Positions 11,775-24,254 of a stretch of DNA of 64,000 bases are shown piece by piece (positions within the stretch are counted from its first letter, which is position 1; the number at the start of each line of letters is the position of its first letter). The position numbers and the translations under genes are program-made. Origin of the DNA: Unio delphinus (Eukaryota > Mollusca > Bivalvia > Unionida > Unionidae); NCBI GenBank assembly GCA_029339505.1, contig JAQISU010000108.1, forward strand, positions 18,160,501-18,224,500. The letters run 5' to 3'. The notes below the pieces were generated by a model. The model saw nothing but the letters and a program-made list of their open reading frames with translations. It had not been told where the DNA came from and did not search any database.

Positions 11775-14247
11775 ACAAATATAGAACACAGTCCAATGAA
11801 AACAGCCTGTGTCACTACAATAGAACACAGTCCAATGAAAACAGCCTGTGTCACTACAATAGACCACAGTCCAATGCAAACAGCCTGTGTCACTACAATA
11901 GACCACAGTCCAATGCAAACAGCCTGTGTCACTACAATAGAACACAGTCCAATGCAAACAGCCTGTGTCACTACAATAGACCACAGTCCAATGCAAACAG
12001 CCTGTGTCACTACAATAGAACACAGTCCAATGCAAACAGCCTGTGTCACTACAATAGACCACAGTCCAATGCAAACAGCCTGTGTCACTACAATAGAACA
12101 CAGTCCAATGCAAACAGCCTGTGTCACTACAATAGACCACAGTCCAATGCAAACAGCCTGTGTCACTACAATAGACCACAGTCCAATGCAAACAGCCTGT
12201 GTCACTACAATAGAACACAGTCCAATGCAAACAGCCTGTGTCACTACAATAGACCACAGTCCAATGCAAACAGCCTGTGTCACTACAATAGAACACAGTC
12301 CAATGCAAACAGCCTGTGTCACTACAATAGACCACAGTCCAATGCAAACAGCCTGTGTCACTACAATAGACCACAGTCCAATGCAAACAGCCTGTGTCAC
12401 TACAATAGACCACAGTCCAATGCAAACAGCCTGTGTCACTACAATAGACCACAGTCCAATGCAAACAGCCTGTGTCACTACAATAGAACACAGTCCAATG
12501 CAAACAGCCTGTGTCACTACAATAGACCACAGTCCAATGCAAACAGCCTGTGTCACTACAATAGACCACAGTCCAATGCAAACAGCCTGTGTCACTACAA
12601 TAGACCACAGTCCAATGCAAACAGCCTGTGTCACTACAATAGACCACAGTCCAATGCAAACAGCCTGTGTCACTACAATAGAACACAGTCCAATGAAATT
12701 GATATTTGTCACTAATACAGACTACAGTCCATTGCATTGCATCTGTGTCACTATTAAAGACCACAGTCCAATGTAAGTGATCTACATCACTAATAAAACC
12801 CAGTCCAATGCAAGTGATCTGTGTCACTACAAAAGAACACAGTCCAATGAAATTGATCTTTGTCACTAATACAGACTACAGTCCATTGTAAGTGATCTGT
12901 GTCACTAATAAAGCCCAGTCCAATGTAAGTGATCTGTGTCACTACTATAGACCACAGTCCAATGCAAACAACCTGTGTCAGTTCAATAGAACAAAGTCCA
13001 GTCTGTGTCAATTAATATAGAACACATTCCAATGTAAGTGATCTGTGTCACTACTGTAGACCACACTCCAATGTAAGTGATCTGTGTCATTACTATAGAC
13101 CCCAGTCCAATGTAAGTGATCTGTGTCACTAATGGAGACCAGTCTAATGCATTTGATCTGTATCACTATAGTAGACCACAGTCCAGTGCAATTGATCTAT
13201 GTCACTACTGTAGACCAGTCTAATGCATTTGATCTATGTCACTACTGTAGACCAGTCTAATGCATTTGATCTATGTCACTACTGTACACCAATCAAATGC
13301 AATTGATCTATGTCACTATTGTAGACAAGTCCAATGCATTTGATCTGTGTCACTACAGTAGACCAGTCCAATGCATTTGATCTATGTCACTACAGTAGAC
13401 CAGTCTAATGCATTTGATCTGTGTCACTACTGTAGACCCCAGTCCAATGTAAGTGATATGTGTCACTACTATAAACCCCAGTCCAATGTAAGTGATCTGT
13501 GTCACTAATGGAGACCAGTCTAATGCATTTGATCTGTATCCCTATAGTAGACCACAGTCCAGTGCATTTGACCTGTGTCACTACAGTAGACCAGTCCTAT
13601 GCATTTGATCTATGTCACTACAGTAGACCAGTCCAATGCATTTGATCTGTGTCACTACTGTGGACCCCAGTCCAATATAAGCTATATGTGTCACTACTAT
13701 AGATCCCAGTCCAATGTAAGTGATCTGTGTCACCAATGGAGACCAGTCTAATGCATTTGATCTGTGTCACTACTGTAAACCAGTCAAATGCATTTGATCT
13801 GTGTCATACTGTGGACCCCAGTCCAATATAAGCGATATGTGTCACTACTATAGATCCCAGTCCAATGTAAGTGATCTGTGTCACTTATGGAGACCAGTCT
13901 AATGCAATTGATCTATGTCACTACTGTAGACCAGTCTAATGCATTGTATCTGTGTCACTACTGTAGACCAGTCTAATGCAATTGATCTGTGTCACTACAG
14001 TAGACCACAGTTCAATGCATTTGATCTATGGCACTACTGTAGACCAGTCCAATGCATTTGATCTGTCACTACAGTAGACCAGTCCAATGCATTTGATCTA
14101 TGGCACTACTGTAGATCAAAATCCAATGTAAGTAATCTGTGTCACTACTATAGGCCACAGTCCAATGTAAGTGATCTGGGTCTCTAATATAGATCACAGT
14201 CCAATGTAAGTAACCTGTGTTACTGCTCTAGACCAGTCCAAAGCAGT
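11775..14247. repeat. 39-bp satellite, homogeneous on the left and degenerate on the right
   Basis: The unit runs TAGAACACAGTCCAATGC then AAACAGCCTGTGTCACTAC. About 24 almost identical 39-bp copies fill 11775-12710, differing mainly at TAGAAC/TAGACC. From about 12720 to 14247 the units are 36-39 bp and diverged (GATCTGTGTCACTA, CAGTCTAATGCATTTG). As 39 is a multiple of three and the unit has no stop, several frames stay open on both strands, giving a 13-residue peptide repeat (NRTQSNANSLCHY in one frame). I regard these as non-coding. Confidence 0.95.
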
Positions 14248-14717
14248 TGATATCCATTCAATCTAGTATCAAACACAAAATGTGTTGTCTGTGCTGTGTT
14301 TTACTGAGAGACTCCAGTCCTCCAACATACCTATCTGGCTTTTTATTCATGTATATACACCAGCAAGATACTTACGCTCCTTTTCTGACAATTGTATACT
14401 CATTATTCCCACTATGAAAATGAAGTCATATGAATAATGTTCTTTTGCATACCAATGCCAAGCAATATGGAAGGAGTTGTCCATTGAAATTAGACACAAA
14501 GACACCAAGATCCATATCAAGAATGCTCTTAAAACTCAGCTTTTTTACTGCAAGAACAAACTTAAAGATCTAATAATGTTTCCCGCCTTAAATATTTTCA
14601 GCATTTTTTTTGTTTTCTAATTTCATGGTGTTTTGTTTATTGTAGTCATATCATTATAGATGATGTAAAGCACTTAGAGCTTCTAAAGATTAGGTGCTAT
14701 ACAAAGTCCTCATTATG

Positions 14718-14776
<59 letters not shown>
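14248..14776 (+). mobile_element. 5'-truncated LINE 3' end, CR1/L2-like, inserted in the 39-bp satellite
   Basis: It aligns with the reverse complement of 47146-47640. Shared landmarks are CCAACATACCTATCTGGC, CACCAGCAAGATAC, a remnant of the WNELP region near 14470, and the 3' end AGCACTTAGAGCTTCTAAAG...AGGTGCTATA, which can form the terminal stem common to CR1/L2-type elements. It ends in an (ATT)n tail (about 14717-14776). Satellite units flank it on both sides, so it inserted into an existing array. Only the C-terminal coding remnant and 3' UTR remain. Confidence 0.85.
14717..14776. repeat. (ATT)n microsatellite forming the LINE tail
   Basis: About 20 uninterrupted ATT units directly follow the LINE 3' end. 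Confidence 0.93.
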
Positions 14777-14778
<2 letters not shown>

Positions 14779-14862
14779 GTGTCACCAATATAGACCACAA
14801 TCCAATGTAAGCATTCTGTGTCACTACTGTAGTCCACAGTCCAATGCAAGCGGTCTGCAGGA
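14777..14862. repeat. 39-bp satellite resumes (right remnant)
   Basis: Two degenerate units with ATGTGTCACCAATATAGACC and CTGTGTCACTACTGTAG continue the array interrupted by the LINE. Confidence 0.85.
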
Positions 14863-15005
14863 TATTTTAAAACTCCATTATAGTTGAATGGCTCAAGGGA
14901 GACAGCTCTTATTTTCCTGTCTCAACAAATTTTTAAAGTATATGAAACAGCCTATTCTAAGGGAAATAACTCTTTTTATCAAGATGTAGTCTTCATTCCT
15001 TGTAA

Positions 15006-15120
15006 TGTGTGTGTGTGTGTGCATGTGTGTGTGTGTGTGCGTGTGTGTGTGTGTGTTATATGTGTGTGCATGTGTTTATGAGTGTTTATTCATGTGTGTG
15101 TGTGTGTGTGTGTGTGTGTG
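15006..15120. repeat. imperfect (GT)n microsatellite
   Basis: Two long GT runs (15006-15056 and about 15094-15120) broken by GCATG, GCGTG, TTATATG and TTTATG interruptions. Confidence 0.93.
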
Positions 15121-15395
15121 ATTTGTATTTTTAATGTAGCTTTAAAATAATTTCAGTCATATTGCTATGGTGTTTGCAATGTAGCAGTTTTAGTGATGTC
15201 TAGGACTGGGGCATCATGCAGCAGACATATGGCATCATGTCTAACCCAGTCACATTATCCTCACACCAAGCCAACCAGTCTTAGCACTAACTTCTTAATT
15301 TTGAGCACCAAGTGAGGCAACTGCTAGTACCATTTTCATAAGTCTTTGGTATGACAAGGCCAGGGTTTGGATCTATGACACATCCGAGGTGAAAT
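15121..15395 (-). mobile_element. tRNA-derived SINE, reverse strand, head decayed
   Basis: The reverse complement matches the SINE at 48991-49310: GTCATACCAAAGACTTATG, then a block ending ACTGGTTGGCTTGG, ACATCACTAAAACTGC, and ATATGACTGAAATTA leading to AAAGCTACATTAAAAAT. The B-box region survives only as AGATCCAAACC and the A-box half is unrecognisable, so it is 5'-decayed or truncated. It lies against the GT microsatellite. Confidence 0.8.
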
Positions 15396-15648
15396 CAAAT
15401 AATTTAATCAGTTGCATGAAAAAAATGACATTTAACATGACATTTGAATGATATACTTTCTCTTTGAAAAAGAATTACACAATTATGTGAAATGCATTTA
15501 GCCATTCTGTTATACCAATAAAAAGTTTCATCATACAATCTAGTAATTGATTGAACTCAAATTGCTGGCATGTCATCATAACCTGTTTGTTTCTGGTTCT
15601 TTCCAAATCACTGTCGATGTTAGGTCAGCATTACCATATTTCTTTGAC

Positions 15649-15826
<178 letters not shown>

Positions 15827-16400
15827 TTCACACATTGTCTTCAATTCATCCACTGTAATTTAACAGTCTGCTGTATATCCCCACTATTTGGTGCTCAGGG
15901 ACAGAGCTATTTTCACCTGCAAAAACATAAAATGCATCCTAAATATTTGTCAGGTTTTCCTTCTCCTAGTATCAAACTCTTTTTTTTAATGTTAAATAAA
16001 GTTTTATCATAATTCAACAGAACTAAGCTATAGTGAGTTCACAATGTGATAATGATATGCAAACAACCTATCATCACTAATATGAATGTCTTTATGTAGC
16101 TGATAACTGCATTCCTAACTGGGATGATGACATTTTGAGATATTGCTATGACATCCCACTGTTGGTTATAAATTACTAGCTGATGATGTCAGTCAACACA
16201 CATGCTGATTTTCCTTGGTTAATAGAATTCACGATTAAATGACACAAATGAATTAATAGTCTTAACATCTTCTCTTAACTAAATTACTTGTTAATTAGTG
16301 ATCTATTGACATAAACATAGAAATTCAATTCTTAGCCTACATAGTACATATCATTGAAGACAGATAAATTTATTCTCACAATTCATATCAGAGTCATGCA
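15827..16400. other. unique AT-rich sequence, no gene seen
   Basis: Nothing recognisable apart from a T-rich run near 15978. Confidence 0.5.
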
Positions 16401-16785
16401 CAAAATTCGTACAATTGATGATTTCTATTACATACAAACCATTAAATTCAAAATTCGTACAATTCATGATTTCTATTACATACAAACCATTAAATTCAAA
16501 ATTTGTACAATTCATGATTTCTATTACATACAAACCATTAAATTCAAAATTTGTACAAATCATGATTTCTGTTACATACAAACCATTAAATTCAAAATTT
16601 GTACAATTCATGATTTCTATTACATACAAACCATTAAATTCAAAATTTGTACAATTCATGATTTCTATTACATACAAACCATTAAATTCAAAATTCATAC
16701 AATTCATGATTTCTATTACATACAAACCATTAAATTCAAAATTCATACAATTCATGATTTCTATACATACAAACTTCAAATTAAA
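16401..16785. repeat. 48-bp minisatellite, about 8 copies
   Basis: GATTTCTATTACATACAAAC recurs every 48 bp (16420, 16468 and so on), followed by CATTAAATTCAAAATT. Point variants are AATTCGTAC, AATTTGTAC and AATTCATAC. The period is a multiple of three, which keeps frames open on both strands. Confidence 0.95.
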
Positions 16786-17377
16786 TTCAAATACATTTTA
16801 CCAATGAAATACTGAAGTGTGAATTTAAAATAAATAAATCCAACAAATATTTATAATCTTACATCAATGAGCATATTGTATCTGTTTAAGACAATACCTT
16901 TGTACCTTTCTGAGTCGTTGCTGCCTGATCTGTCTTTGGTTCTTGGACCATTTCATGAGAAATAACTTGCTTTTTTCCAGGAACTAAACTCTGGCTTCCC
17001 ACAGAAACTTACACTGACTAATTTTATGAGAAAAATTACTTATTGAATTTTGTCTAGAACACCTCCCCATTTAATGTATCCACTCGTGATTAACTTTATC
17101 TAACCACCAAACTTTCTACATTCCCAATGAAGTCAGAATGATCTTCTCATGTCCCCCTAAACAGAGCATATCCCATCCTTCACAGGCTGCAATTTTTTAT
17201 TGTGACCCTAGCCTAAATGTCAATCTTAATGGCTACATGTCATGCTGACCATGACAGAATGCGCTGCAACAAAACATCTACAAAAATATTGAATCATTAC
17301 ATAGTATAAAGAGGTTTAGTTGGTATAAACATTCCCTGTCTGGACATAAATATATGGCTTGTTTACAGAGGTCTATA
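16786..17377. other. unique sequence, no gene seen
   Basis: No recognisable coding, RNA or repeat feature. Confidence 0.5.
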
Positions 17378-17672
17378 ATGTGTCAGGATAATGTGACTGA
17401 CTGGGATAGATATGTCTGCAGCGTGATGTTCCAGTGCTAGACATCACTATAAACTGCCACACTGCAGACAGCATAGTGAAAGGACTGAACAGTTGTTTAA
17501 GCATAGTGATAGGACTGAACAATTGTTTAAGCATAGTGATAGGACTGAACAATTGTTTAAGCATAGTGATAGGACTGAACAATTGTTTAAGCATAGTGAT
17601 AGGACTGAACAATTGTTTAAGCATAGTGATAGGACTGAACAATTGTTTAAGCTATTTTAAAAATCCACATCA
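17378..17672 (+). mobile_element. SINE copy (5'-truncated) with an internal 30-bp minisatellite
   Basis: The body matches the family: TGTGTCAGGATAATGTGACTG, CCAGTGCTAGACATCACT, ATAAACTGCC, ACTGCAGAC. The tail segment that is single in other copies (about CGTAGCGATATGACTG, then AAAAATTGTTAAAG) appears here as six tandem 30-bp units, followed by the expected end CTATTTTAAAAATCC. Confidence 0.85.
17471..17650. repeat. 30-bp minisatellite x6 derived from the SINE tail
   Basis: GCATAGTGATAGGACTGAAC begins at 17471, 17501, 17531, 17561, 17591 and 17621. The first unit has GAAAGG and CAGTTG where the others have GATAGG and CAATTG. Confidence 0.96.
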
Positions 17673-17784
17673 TACACACACACATAATACTGCTAAAGTC
17701 ATATAAGATATTGAGTAGCAGGCATTCATTTGTTGGTTTATAATCTCAGTTTTGTATGTTCATTAATTTCTGACGAAACTATAA

Positions 17785-18045
17785 TCATTATACTGGATAT
17801 ATATGACTCTAAGACTATATGTATCATACTGGATACACATGTACATAAAATAAGGTGACTATATGACTATATTTGTCATACTGGATACACATCAAGTAAT
17901 ATGACTATATGACTATATTTGTCATATTGGATATGCATCAAGTAATGTGACTATATATCTATATGTGTCATATTGTATACACATCAAGTAATGTGACTAT
18001 ATAAATATATGTATCATACTGAATACACATCAAGTAATGTGACTT
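17785..18045. repeat. 46-52-bp tandem repeat, about 5 degenerate copies
   Basis: Units marked by CTGGATACACATCAAGTAAT start near 17829, 17881, 17927, 17973 and 18019, joined by AT-rich TGACTATATGACTATAT segments. Confidence 0.85.
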
Positions 18046-18152
18046 TATCAACTTCTACTCTGGTACTGCATGATTCTAAAACCTAAAATAGTCATTGAAG
18101 TAAAATGTAAGTCATCACTGACATAAAAGCAGTCAGCATGGATAAGAGACAA

Positions 18153-18562
18153 CCAACATTTATCCTGAAAATGAATTTTGTTGACTGTATGTATCAACAT
18201 TTATCCTGAAAATGAATTTTGTTGATTGTATGTATCAACATTTATCCTGAAAATGAATTTTGTTGATTGTATGTATCAACATTTATCCTGAAAATGAATT
18301 TTGTTGATTGTATGTATCAACATTTATCCTGAAAATGAATTTTGTTGATTGTATGTATCAACATTTATCCTGAAAATGAATTTTGTTGATTGTATGTATC
18401 AACATTTATCCTGAAAATGAATTTTGTTGATTGTATGTATCAACATTTATCCTGAAAATGAATTTTGTTGATTGTATGTATAAACATTTATCCTGAAAAT
18501 GAATTTTGTTGATTGTATGTATCAACATTTATCCTGAAAATGAATTTTGTTGACTGTATGTA
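18153..18562. repeat. 41-bp minisatellite, 10 copies
   Basis: CAACATTTATCCTGAAAATG plus AATTTTGTTGATTGTATGTAT, period 41 bp and nearly identical. Each unit can fold (CAACA...TGTTG, and CATTT...AAATG within it). Confidence 0.96.
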
Positions 18563-19166
18563 CACATGTCTCAAAGAAACTGAGCTGAATACAGAAAGAT
18601 ATGTAATGTATATATGACACATCAGCACAATAATGGCTATTTGGTATCAAGTAAGAATAAAGTTATGAAAATGTTAAAATATTAAAATCACATAAAACTT
18701 TAGGAAGATAAACCATTTAAAATAAACCTAAAGTACTACAAGATAAATGATACAGATGTTAAAATTCTTTATCATGTAAATAAAAGGAGATCATTCTATA
18801 AAATGTAAATAACATAAAATGGTGCAAATGTTAATATTCTTTAAAATGTAAAAATATAAAAGACAATTCAGTAAAATGCATAAAATAAGACAATTATGTA
18901 TAGTATATTTTAATTAAAAGACAAAAAAGGTGAAGGTAAAAAGCTTAAATCTTTAAAATATAGAGTGATTTTGGCTTAACATAAATTACATGCTCTCAAA
19001 AATTGAAAAATTTTTCTGGTGGTATGTCATCAGTAATTTTCTTAACTGAGTTTACATCCAAAGAGTTTAAGACAAAATAAACTGTATCTTAATACAATCC
19101 TTTAACTTTCCAAAATAACAGACAAAAATAAATCAAGACTATAATAAAATGTAAATGAAACATATT
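18563..19166. other. A-rich unique sequence
   Basis: Loosely repetitive AAAATGTAAA motifs occur at about 18700-18930 without a fixed period. No gene seen. Confidence 0.5.
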
Positions 19167-19345
19167 TTATTTTCTGATTGGTCAAACATAAATATGCAAA
19201 GGAAAGATGTTTTCTGATTGATCAAACATTAATATGTCAAGGAAAGATGCTTTCTGATTGGTCAAACATCAATATGTCAAGGAAAGATGCTTTCTGATTG
19301 GTCAAACATCAATAAGCAAAGGAAACATGCTTTCTGATTTATCAA
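19167..19345. repeat. about 40-bp minisatellite, 4.5 copies
   Basis: TTTCTGATTGGTCAAACATC followed by AATATGTCAAGGAAAGATGC. Point and small length variation between units. Confidence 0.9.
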
Positions 19346-20579
19346 ACATACAAAAATATTATCAGCAATAAAATCTATTATACACTGTTGGAACATTTAA
19401 TGCCATTGTAACATGAGGACTTAATCTGTTACCAAACCATACAGGTTAAAGTTTCAGGCTATTTTTAGCATATGCTGTTTCCAGATTTTGTAAGGAACAG
19501 GGATTCCAGTTTTATCATAATGGCTATTTTTTTTGTGTGCAAATATCTGTTTTACTCTTGATGCAATATCATCACTCACAAAGCATGCTTAACATCATAA
19601 ATCTTAAAACACAAACTTGTCAGTTAATGTGATTTCAAAACTTATGTACTAATGTGATTTCAGAATGTGATATCAGCTTTATATTCTATATGCTTTATAA
19701 GTAAGAAATAAAATGGCATTTAATTACAATTTTGATGATTAAGTTTGTCAAAATTTATATCTGTTAACATTTTTGAATTGGCAATGTAAATTATCAATCC
19801 ATCAGTTGGACTTTTCAAATGAAATTAATTCACAGTAAAATAAAAATTAGCAGCTGGCACTCAAATTTTAAAACTGACAGTTTACTTCATCTGTTTCACA
19901 TGGATTTTAATTCTAATTTCTTCCCCTTCACTTCCCTATCTATTTATCCTTCATTAGATGATAAAGCAGTTGTGCATGAAACATACGCCCTACCTGCTTC
20001 ACTATATCTTGTCATGGCTTGTATGTTTATTCATATCAGTCACCTCCTTTTATTTCAATCAGCTCAATCCCAGCAAAATAAGAAGCTTATTTTTTTCTAG
20101 AAAATAAAAGTAACAAGATAATTTGGGTATGATCCTTCACTAATTGGTTCAGCTATAGACTGCCTTGGCAGGAGTTCAAATTTCAGACACTGGAATTTAT
20201 TTTCTGATTGTTGAACCCATGCTGAGCTGTCATTTCAGTAAGGATATAGTACAGATCAGCAGAGATGCTGTATAGCACAGGTGTTGTTAGAGTCTGTGGC
20301 TACAAGCACACAATAATTAAAACAACAAATGCTTGGATGGCTTTGGATTACAAATGTATGCTGCATTTACTGTGAACAATTTTTGTTACATCCAATTTTT
20401 TAAAATAAATAATCAATCCATACAATTTTTACTCTAGATTTTGGACAGATGTTTCAACCTTTTGAAAATTTAGCAAATTTTCTATCTTATAGATTGACTG
20501 ACAATTGTAATAATTTTATCAATAATTCCTCAAACATCAAAAAAATAATAACTGGCAACAGCCAAAATGCATTACTTTG
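19346..20579. other. unique AT-rich sequence, no gene seen
   Basis: A 93-codon open frame at 19819-20100 has no recognisable motif and is probably chance. No RNA gene or repeat seen. Confidence 0.5.
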
Positions 20580-23500
20580 TTTTGTCTAAATGATGTAGTG
20601 TATATACAATACAACTTTGATTTGTTTAAATGATGTAGTGTAAAAACAATACAACTTTGATTTGTTTAAATGATGTAGTGTAGAAACAATACAACTTTGA
20701 TTTGTTTAAATGATGTAGTGTAGAAACAATACAACTTTGATTTGTTTAAATGATGTAGTGTAGAAACAATACAACTTTGATTTGTTTAAATGATGTAATG
20801 TAGAAACAATACAACTTTGATTTGTTTAAATGATGTAATGTATAAACAATACAACTTTGATTTGTTTAAATAGTATAGTGTATAGAATATAGAACTTTAT
20901 TTTATCTAAAGGTAGAAGTGTATAGACAATAAAACTTTGTATCATGTAAATGGAGTAGTGTATACATATAAAACTTTATTTTGTATAAATGTACAGTAGT
21001 ATATAAACAATAAGACTTTGTCTAAATGGTATAATGCATAGACATTAAGACTTTGTCTAAATGGTATAATGTATAGACAATTAGACTGTCTAAATGGTAT
21101 AATGTATAGACATTAAGACTTTGTCTGAATGGTATACTGTATAGACATTAAGACTTTGTCTAAATGGTATAATGTATAGACATTAAGACTTTGTCTGAAT
21201 GGTATACTGTATAGACATTAAGACTTTGTCTAAATGGTATAATGTATAGACAATTAGACTTTGTCTAAATGGTATACTGTATAGACAATTAGACTGTCTA
21301 AATGGTATACTGTATAGACAATAAGACTTTGTCTAAATGGTATACTGTATAGACATTAAGACTTTGTCTAAATGGTATAATGTATAGACAATTAGACTGT
21401 CTAAATGGTATAATGTATAGACATTAAGACTTTGTCTGAATGGTATACTGTATAGACATTAAGACTTTGTCTAAATGGTATAATGTATAGACATTAAGAC
21501 TTTGTCTGAATGGTATACTGTATAGACATTAAGACTTTGTCTACATGGTAAAATGGATAGACATTAAGACTTTGTCTAAATGGTATAATGGATAGACATT
21601 AAGACTTTGTCTAAATGGTATAATGTATAGACAATTAGACTTTGTCTAAATGGTGTAATGTATAGACATTAAGACTTTGTCTAAATGGTATAATGTATAG
21701 ACAATTAGACTTTGTCTAAATGGTATAATGTATAGACATTAAGACTTTGTCTAAATGGTATAATGTATAGACATTAAGACTTTGTCTAAATGGTATAATG
21801 TATAGACATTAAGACTGTCTAAATGGAATAATGTATAGACATTAAGACTTTGTCTGAATGGTATACTGTAAAGACATTAAGACTTTGTCTAAATGGTATA
21901 ATGTATAGACATTAAGACTTTGTCTAAATGGTATAATGTATAGACATTAAGACTGTCTAAATGGAATAATGTATAGACATTAAGACTTTGTCTGAATGGT
22001 ATACTGTAAAGACATTAAGACTTTGTCTACATGGTATAATGTATATACAATTAGACTTTGTCTAAATGGTATCATGTATAGACATTAAAACTTTGTCTAA
22101 ATGGTATAATGTATAGACATTAAGACTTTGTCTGAATGGTATAATGTATTGACATTAAGACTTTGTCTGAATGGTATAATGTATAGACATTAATACTTTG
22201 TCTGAATGGTATAATGTATAGACAATTAGACTTTGTCTAAATGGTATAATGCATAGACATTAAGACTTTGTCTAAATGGTATAATTGATAGACATTAAGA
22301 CTTTGTCTAAATGGTATAATGGATAGACATTAAGACTTTGTCTGAATGGTATAATGTATAGACAATTAGACTTTGTCTATGGTATAATGTATAGACATTA
22401 AGACTTTGTCTAAATGGTATAATGTATAGGCATTAAGACTTTGTCTAAATGGTATAATGTATAGACATTAAGACTTTGTCTGAATGGTATAATGTATAGA
22501 CAATTAGACTTTGTCTAAATGATATAATGTATAGACATTAAGACTTTGTCTGAATGGTATAATGTATAGACAATTAGACTTTGTCTAAATGGTATAATGT
22601 ATAGTCATTGAGACTTTGTCTAAATGGTATAATGTATAGACATTAAGACTTTGTCTGAATGGTATAATGTATAGACATTAAGACTTTGTCTGAATGGTAT
22701 AATGTATAGACAATAAGACTTTGTCTAAATGGTATAATGTATAGACAAGAAGACTTTGTCTAAATGGTATAATGTATGGACATTAGGACTTTGTCTAAAT
22801 GGTATAATGGATAGACATTAAGACTTTGTCTGAATGGTATAATGTATAGACAATTAGACTTTGTCTAAATGGTATAATGTATAAATAATAAAACTTTGTC
22901 TAAATGGTATAATGTATAGACATTAAGACTTTGTCTGAATGGTATAATGTATAGACAATTAGACTTTGTCTAAATGGTATAATGTATAGACAATTAGACT
23001 TTGTCTAAATGGTATAATGTATAGACATTAGGACTTTGTCTGAATGGTATAATGTATAGACAATTAGACTTTGTCTAAATGGTATAATGTATAGACATTA
23101 AGACTTTGTCTAAATGGTATAATGTATAGACATTAAGACTTTGTCTAAATGGTATAATGTATAGACAATTAGACTTTGTCTAAATGGTATAATGTATAGA
23201 CATTAAGACTTTGTCTAAATGGTATAATGTAGAGACAATTAGACTTTGTCTAAATTGTATAATGTATAGACATTAAGACTTTGTCTAAATGGTATAATGT
23301 ATAGACATTAAGACTTTGTCTAAATGGTATAATGTATAGACATTAAAACTGTCTGAATGGTATACTGTATAGACATTAAGACTTTGTCTACATGGTATAA
23401 TGTATATACAATTAGACTTTGTCTAAATGGTATAATGTATAGACATTAAAACTTTGTCTAAATGGTATAATGTATAGACATTAAGACTTTGTCTGAATGG

Positions 23501-24073
23501 TATAATGTATTGACATTAAGACTTTGTCTGAATGGTATAATGTATAGACATTAATACTTTGTCTGAATGGTATAATGTATAGACAATTAGACTTTGTCTA
23601 AATGGTATAATGTATAGACAATTAGACTTTGTCTAAATTGTATAATGTATAGACAATAAAACTTTGTCTAAATGGTATAATGTATAGACAATTAGACTTT
23701 GTCTAAATGATATAATGTATAGACATTAAGACTTTGTCTGAATGGTATAATGTATAGACAATTAGACTTTGTCTAAATGGTATAATGTATAGTCATTGAG
23801 ACTTTGTCTAAATGGTATAATGTATAGACATTAAGACTTTGTCTGAATGGTATAATGTATAGACATTAAGACTTTGTCTAAATGGTATAATGTATAGACA
23901 TTAAGACTTTGTCTGAATGGTATAATGTATAGACAATTAGACTTTGTCTAAATGGTATAATGTATAGACAATTAGACTTTGTCTAAATGGTATAATGTAT
24001 AGACATTAAGACTTTGTCTAAATTATATAATGTATAGATAATAAGACTTTGTCTAAATGGTATAATGTATACA
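20580..24073. repeat. 41-bp array grading into a 35-bp satellite, about 95 units in total
   Basis: 20580-20880 holds about seven 41-bp units (GATTTGTTTAAATGATGTAG, then TGTAGAAACAATACAACTTT). 20880-21020 is transitional. From about 21020 the unit is 35 bp (GTCTAAATGGTATAATGTAT, then AGACATTAAGACTTT). Both forms share TTTGTYTAAATG..GTA.TGTA...ACAAT, so one derives from the other. Variants CAATTAGACTTTGTCTAAAT contain a perfect 6-bp stem with a 3-nt loop (TTAGAC-TTT-GTCTAA). Confidence 0.95.
22029..23565. repeat. 1,361-bp higher-order spacing in the 35-bp array
   Basis: A run of variants in fixed order (ACATGGTATAATGTATATAC, then CATTAAAACTTTG, then AATGTATTGACATTAAG, then CATTAATACTTTG) starts at 22029 and again at 23390. 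A shorter block with AAATGGAATAATG and GTATACTGTAAAGACATT is also duplicated (about 21815-21890 and 21955-22020). Confidence 0.85.
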
Positions 24074-24254
24074 CAACACAGCTCTCATGTAAAACTATTA
24101 TATTCCTGTAACTTCTGTAAACAGTCCTGCATAGTTCTCATGTCAAACTATTGGGAGAGACACATTTAGCAGTTGATTAACATTGAGGCAATTAAAACCT
24201 AATGCAGTCACAGGTAACCAATCACCATTTCAGAAATGGAGAAGGAACTGGCTG

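Noticed and set aside
11579..12866. Open frames of 326-378 codons with 13-residue repeats on both strands
   Set aside because: The 39-bp unit is stop-free and a multiple of three. Two forward and two reverse frames are open at once, which is not expected of a gene.
19819..20100. 93-codon open frame in unique DNA
   Set aside because: No recognisable domain, no supporting splice or promoter signal; its length is within chance expectation.
20140..20205. tRNA-like segment (GGTTCAGCTATAG ... GGAGTTCAAATTTC)
   Set aside because: Resembles box motifs only loosely and forms no arms.
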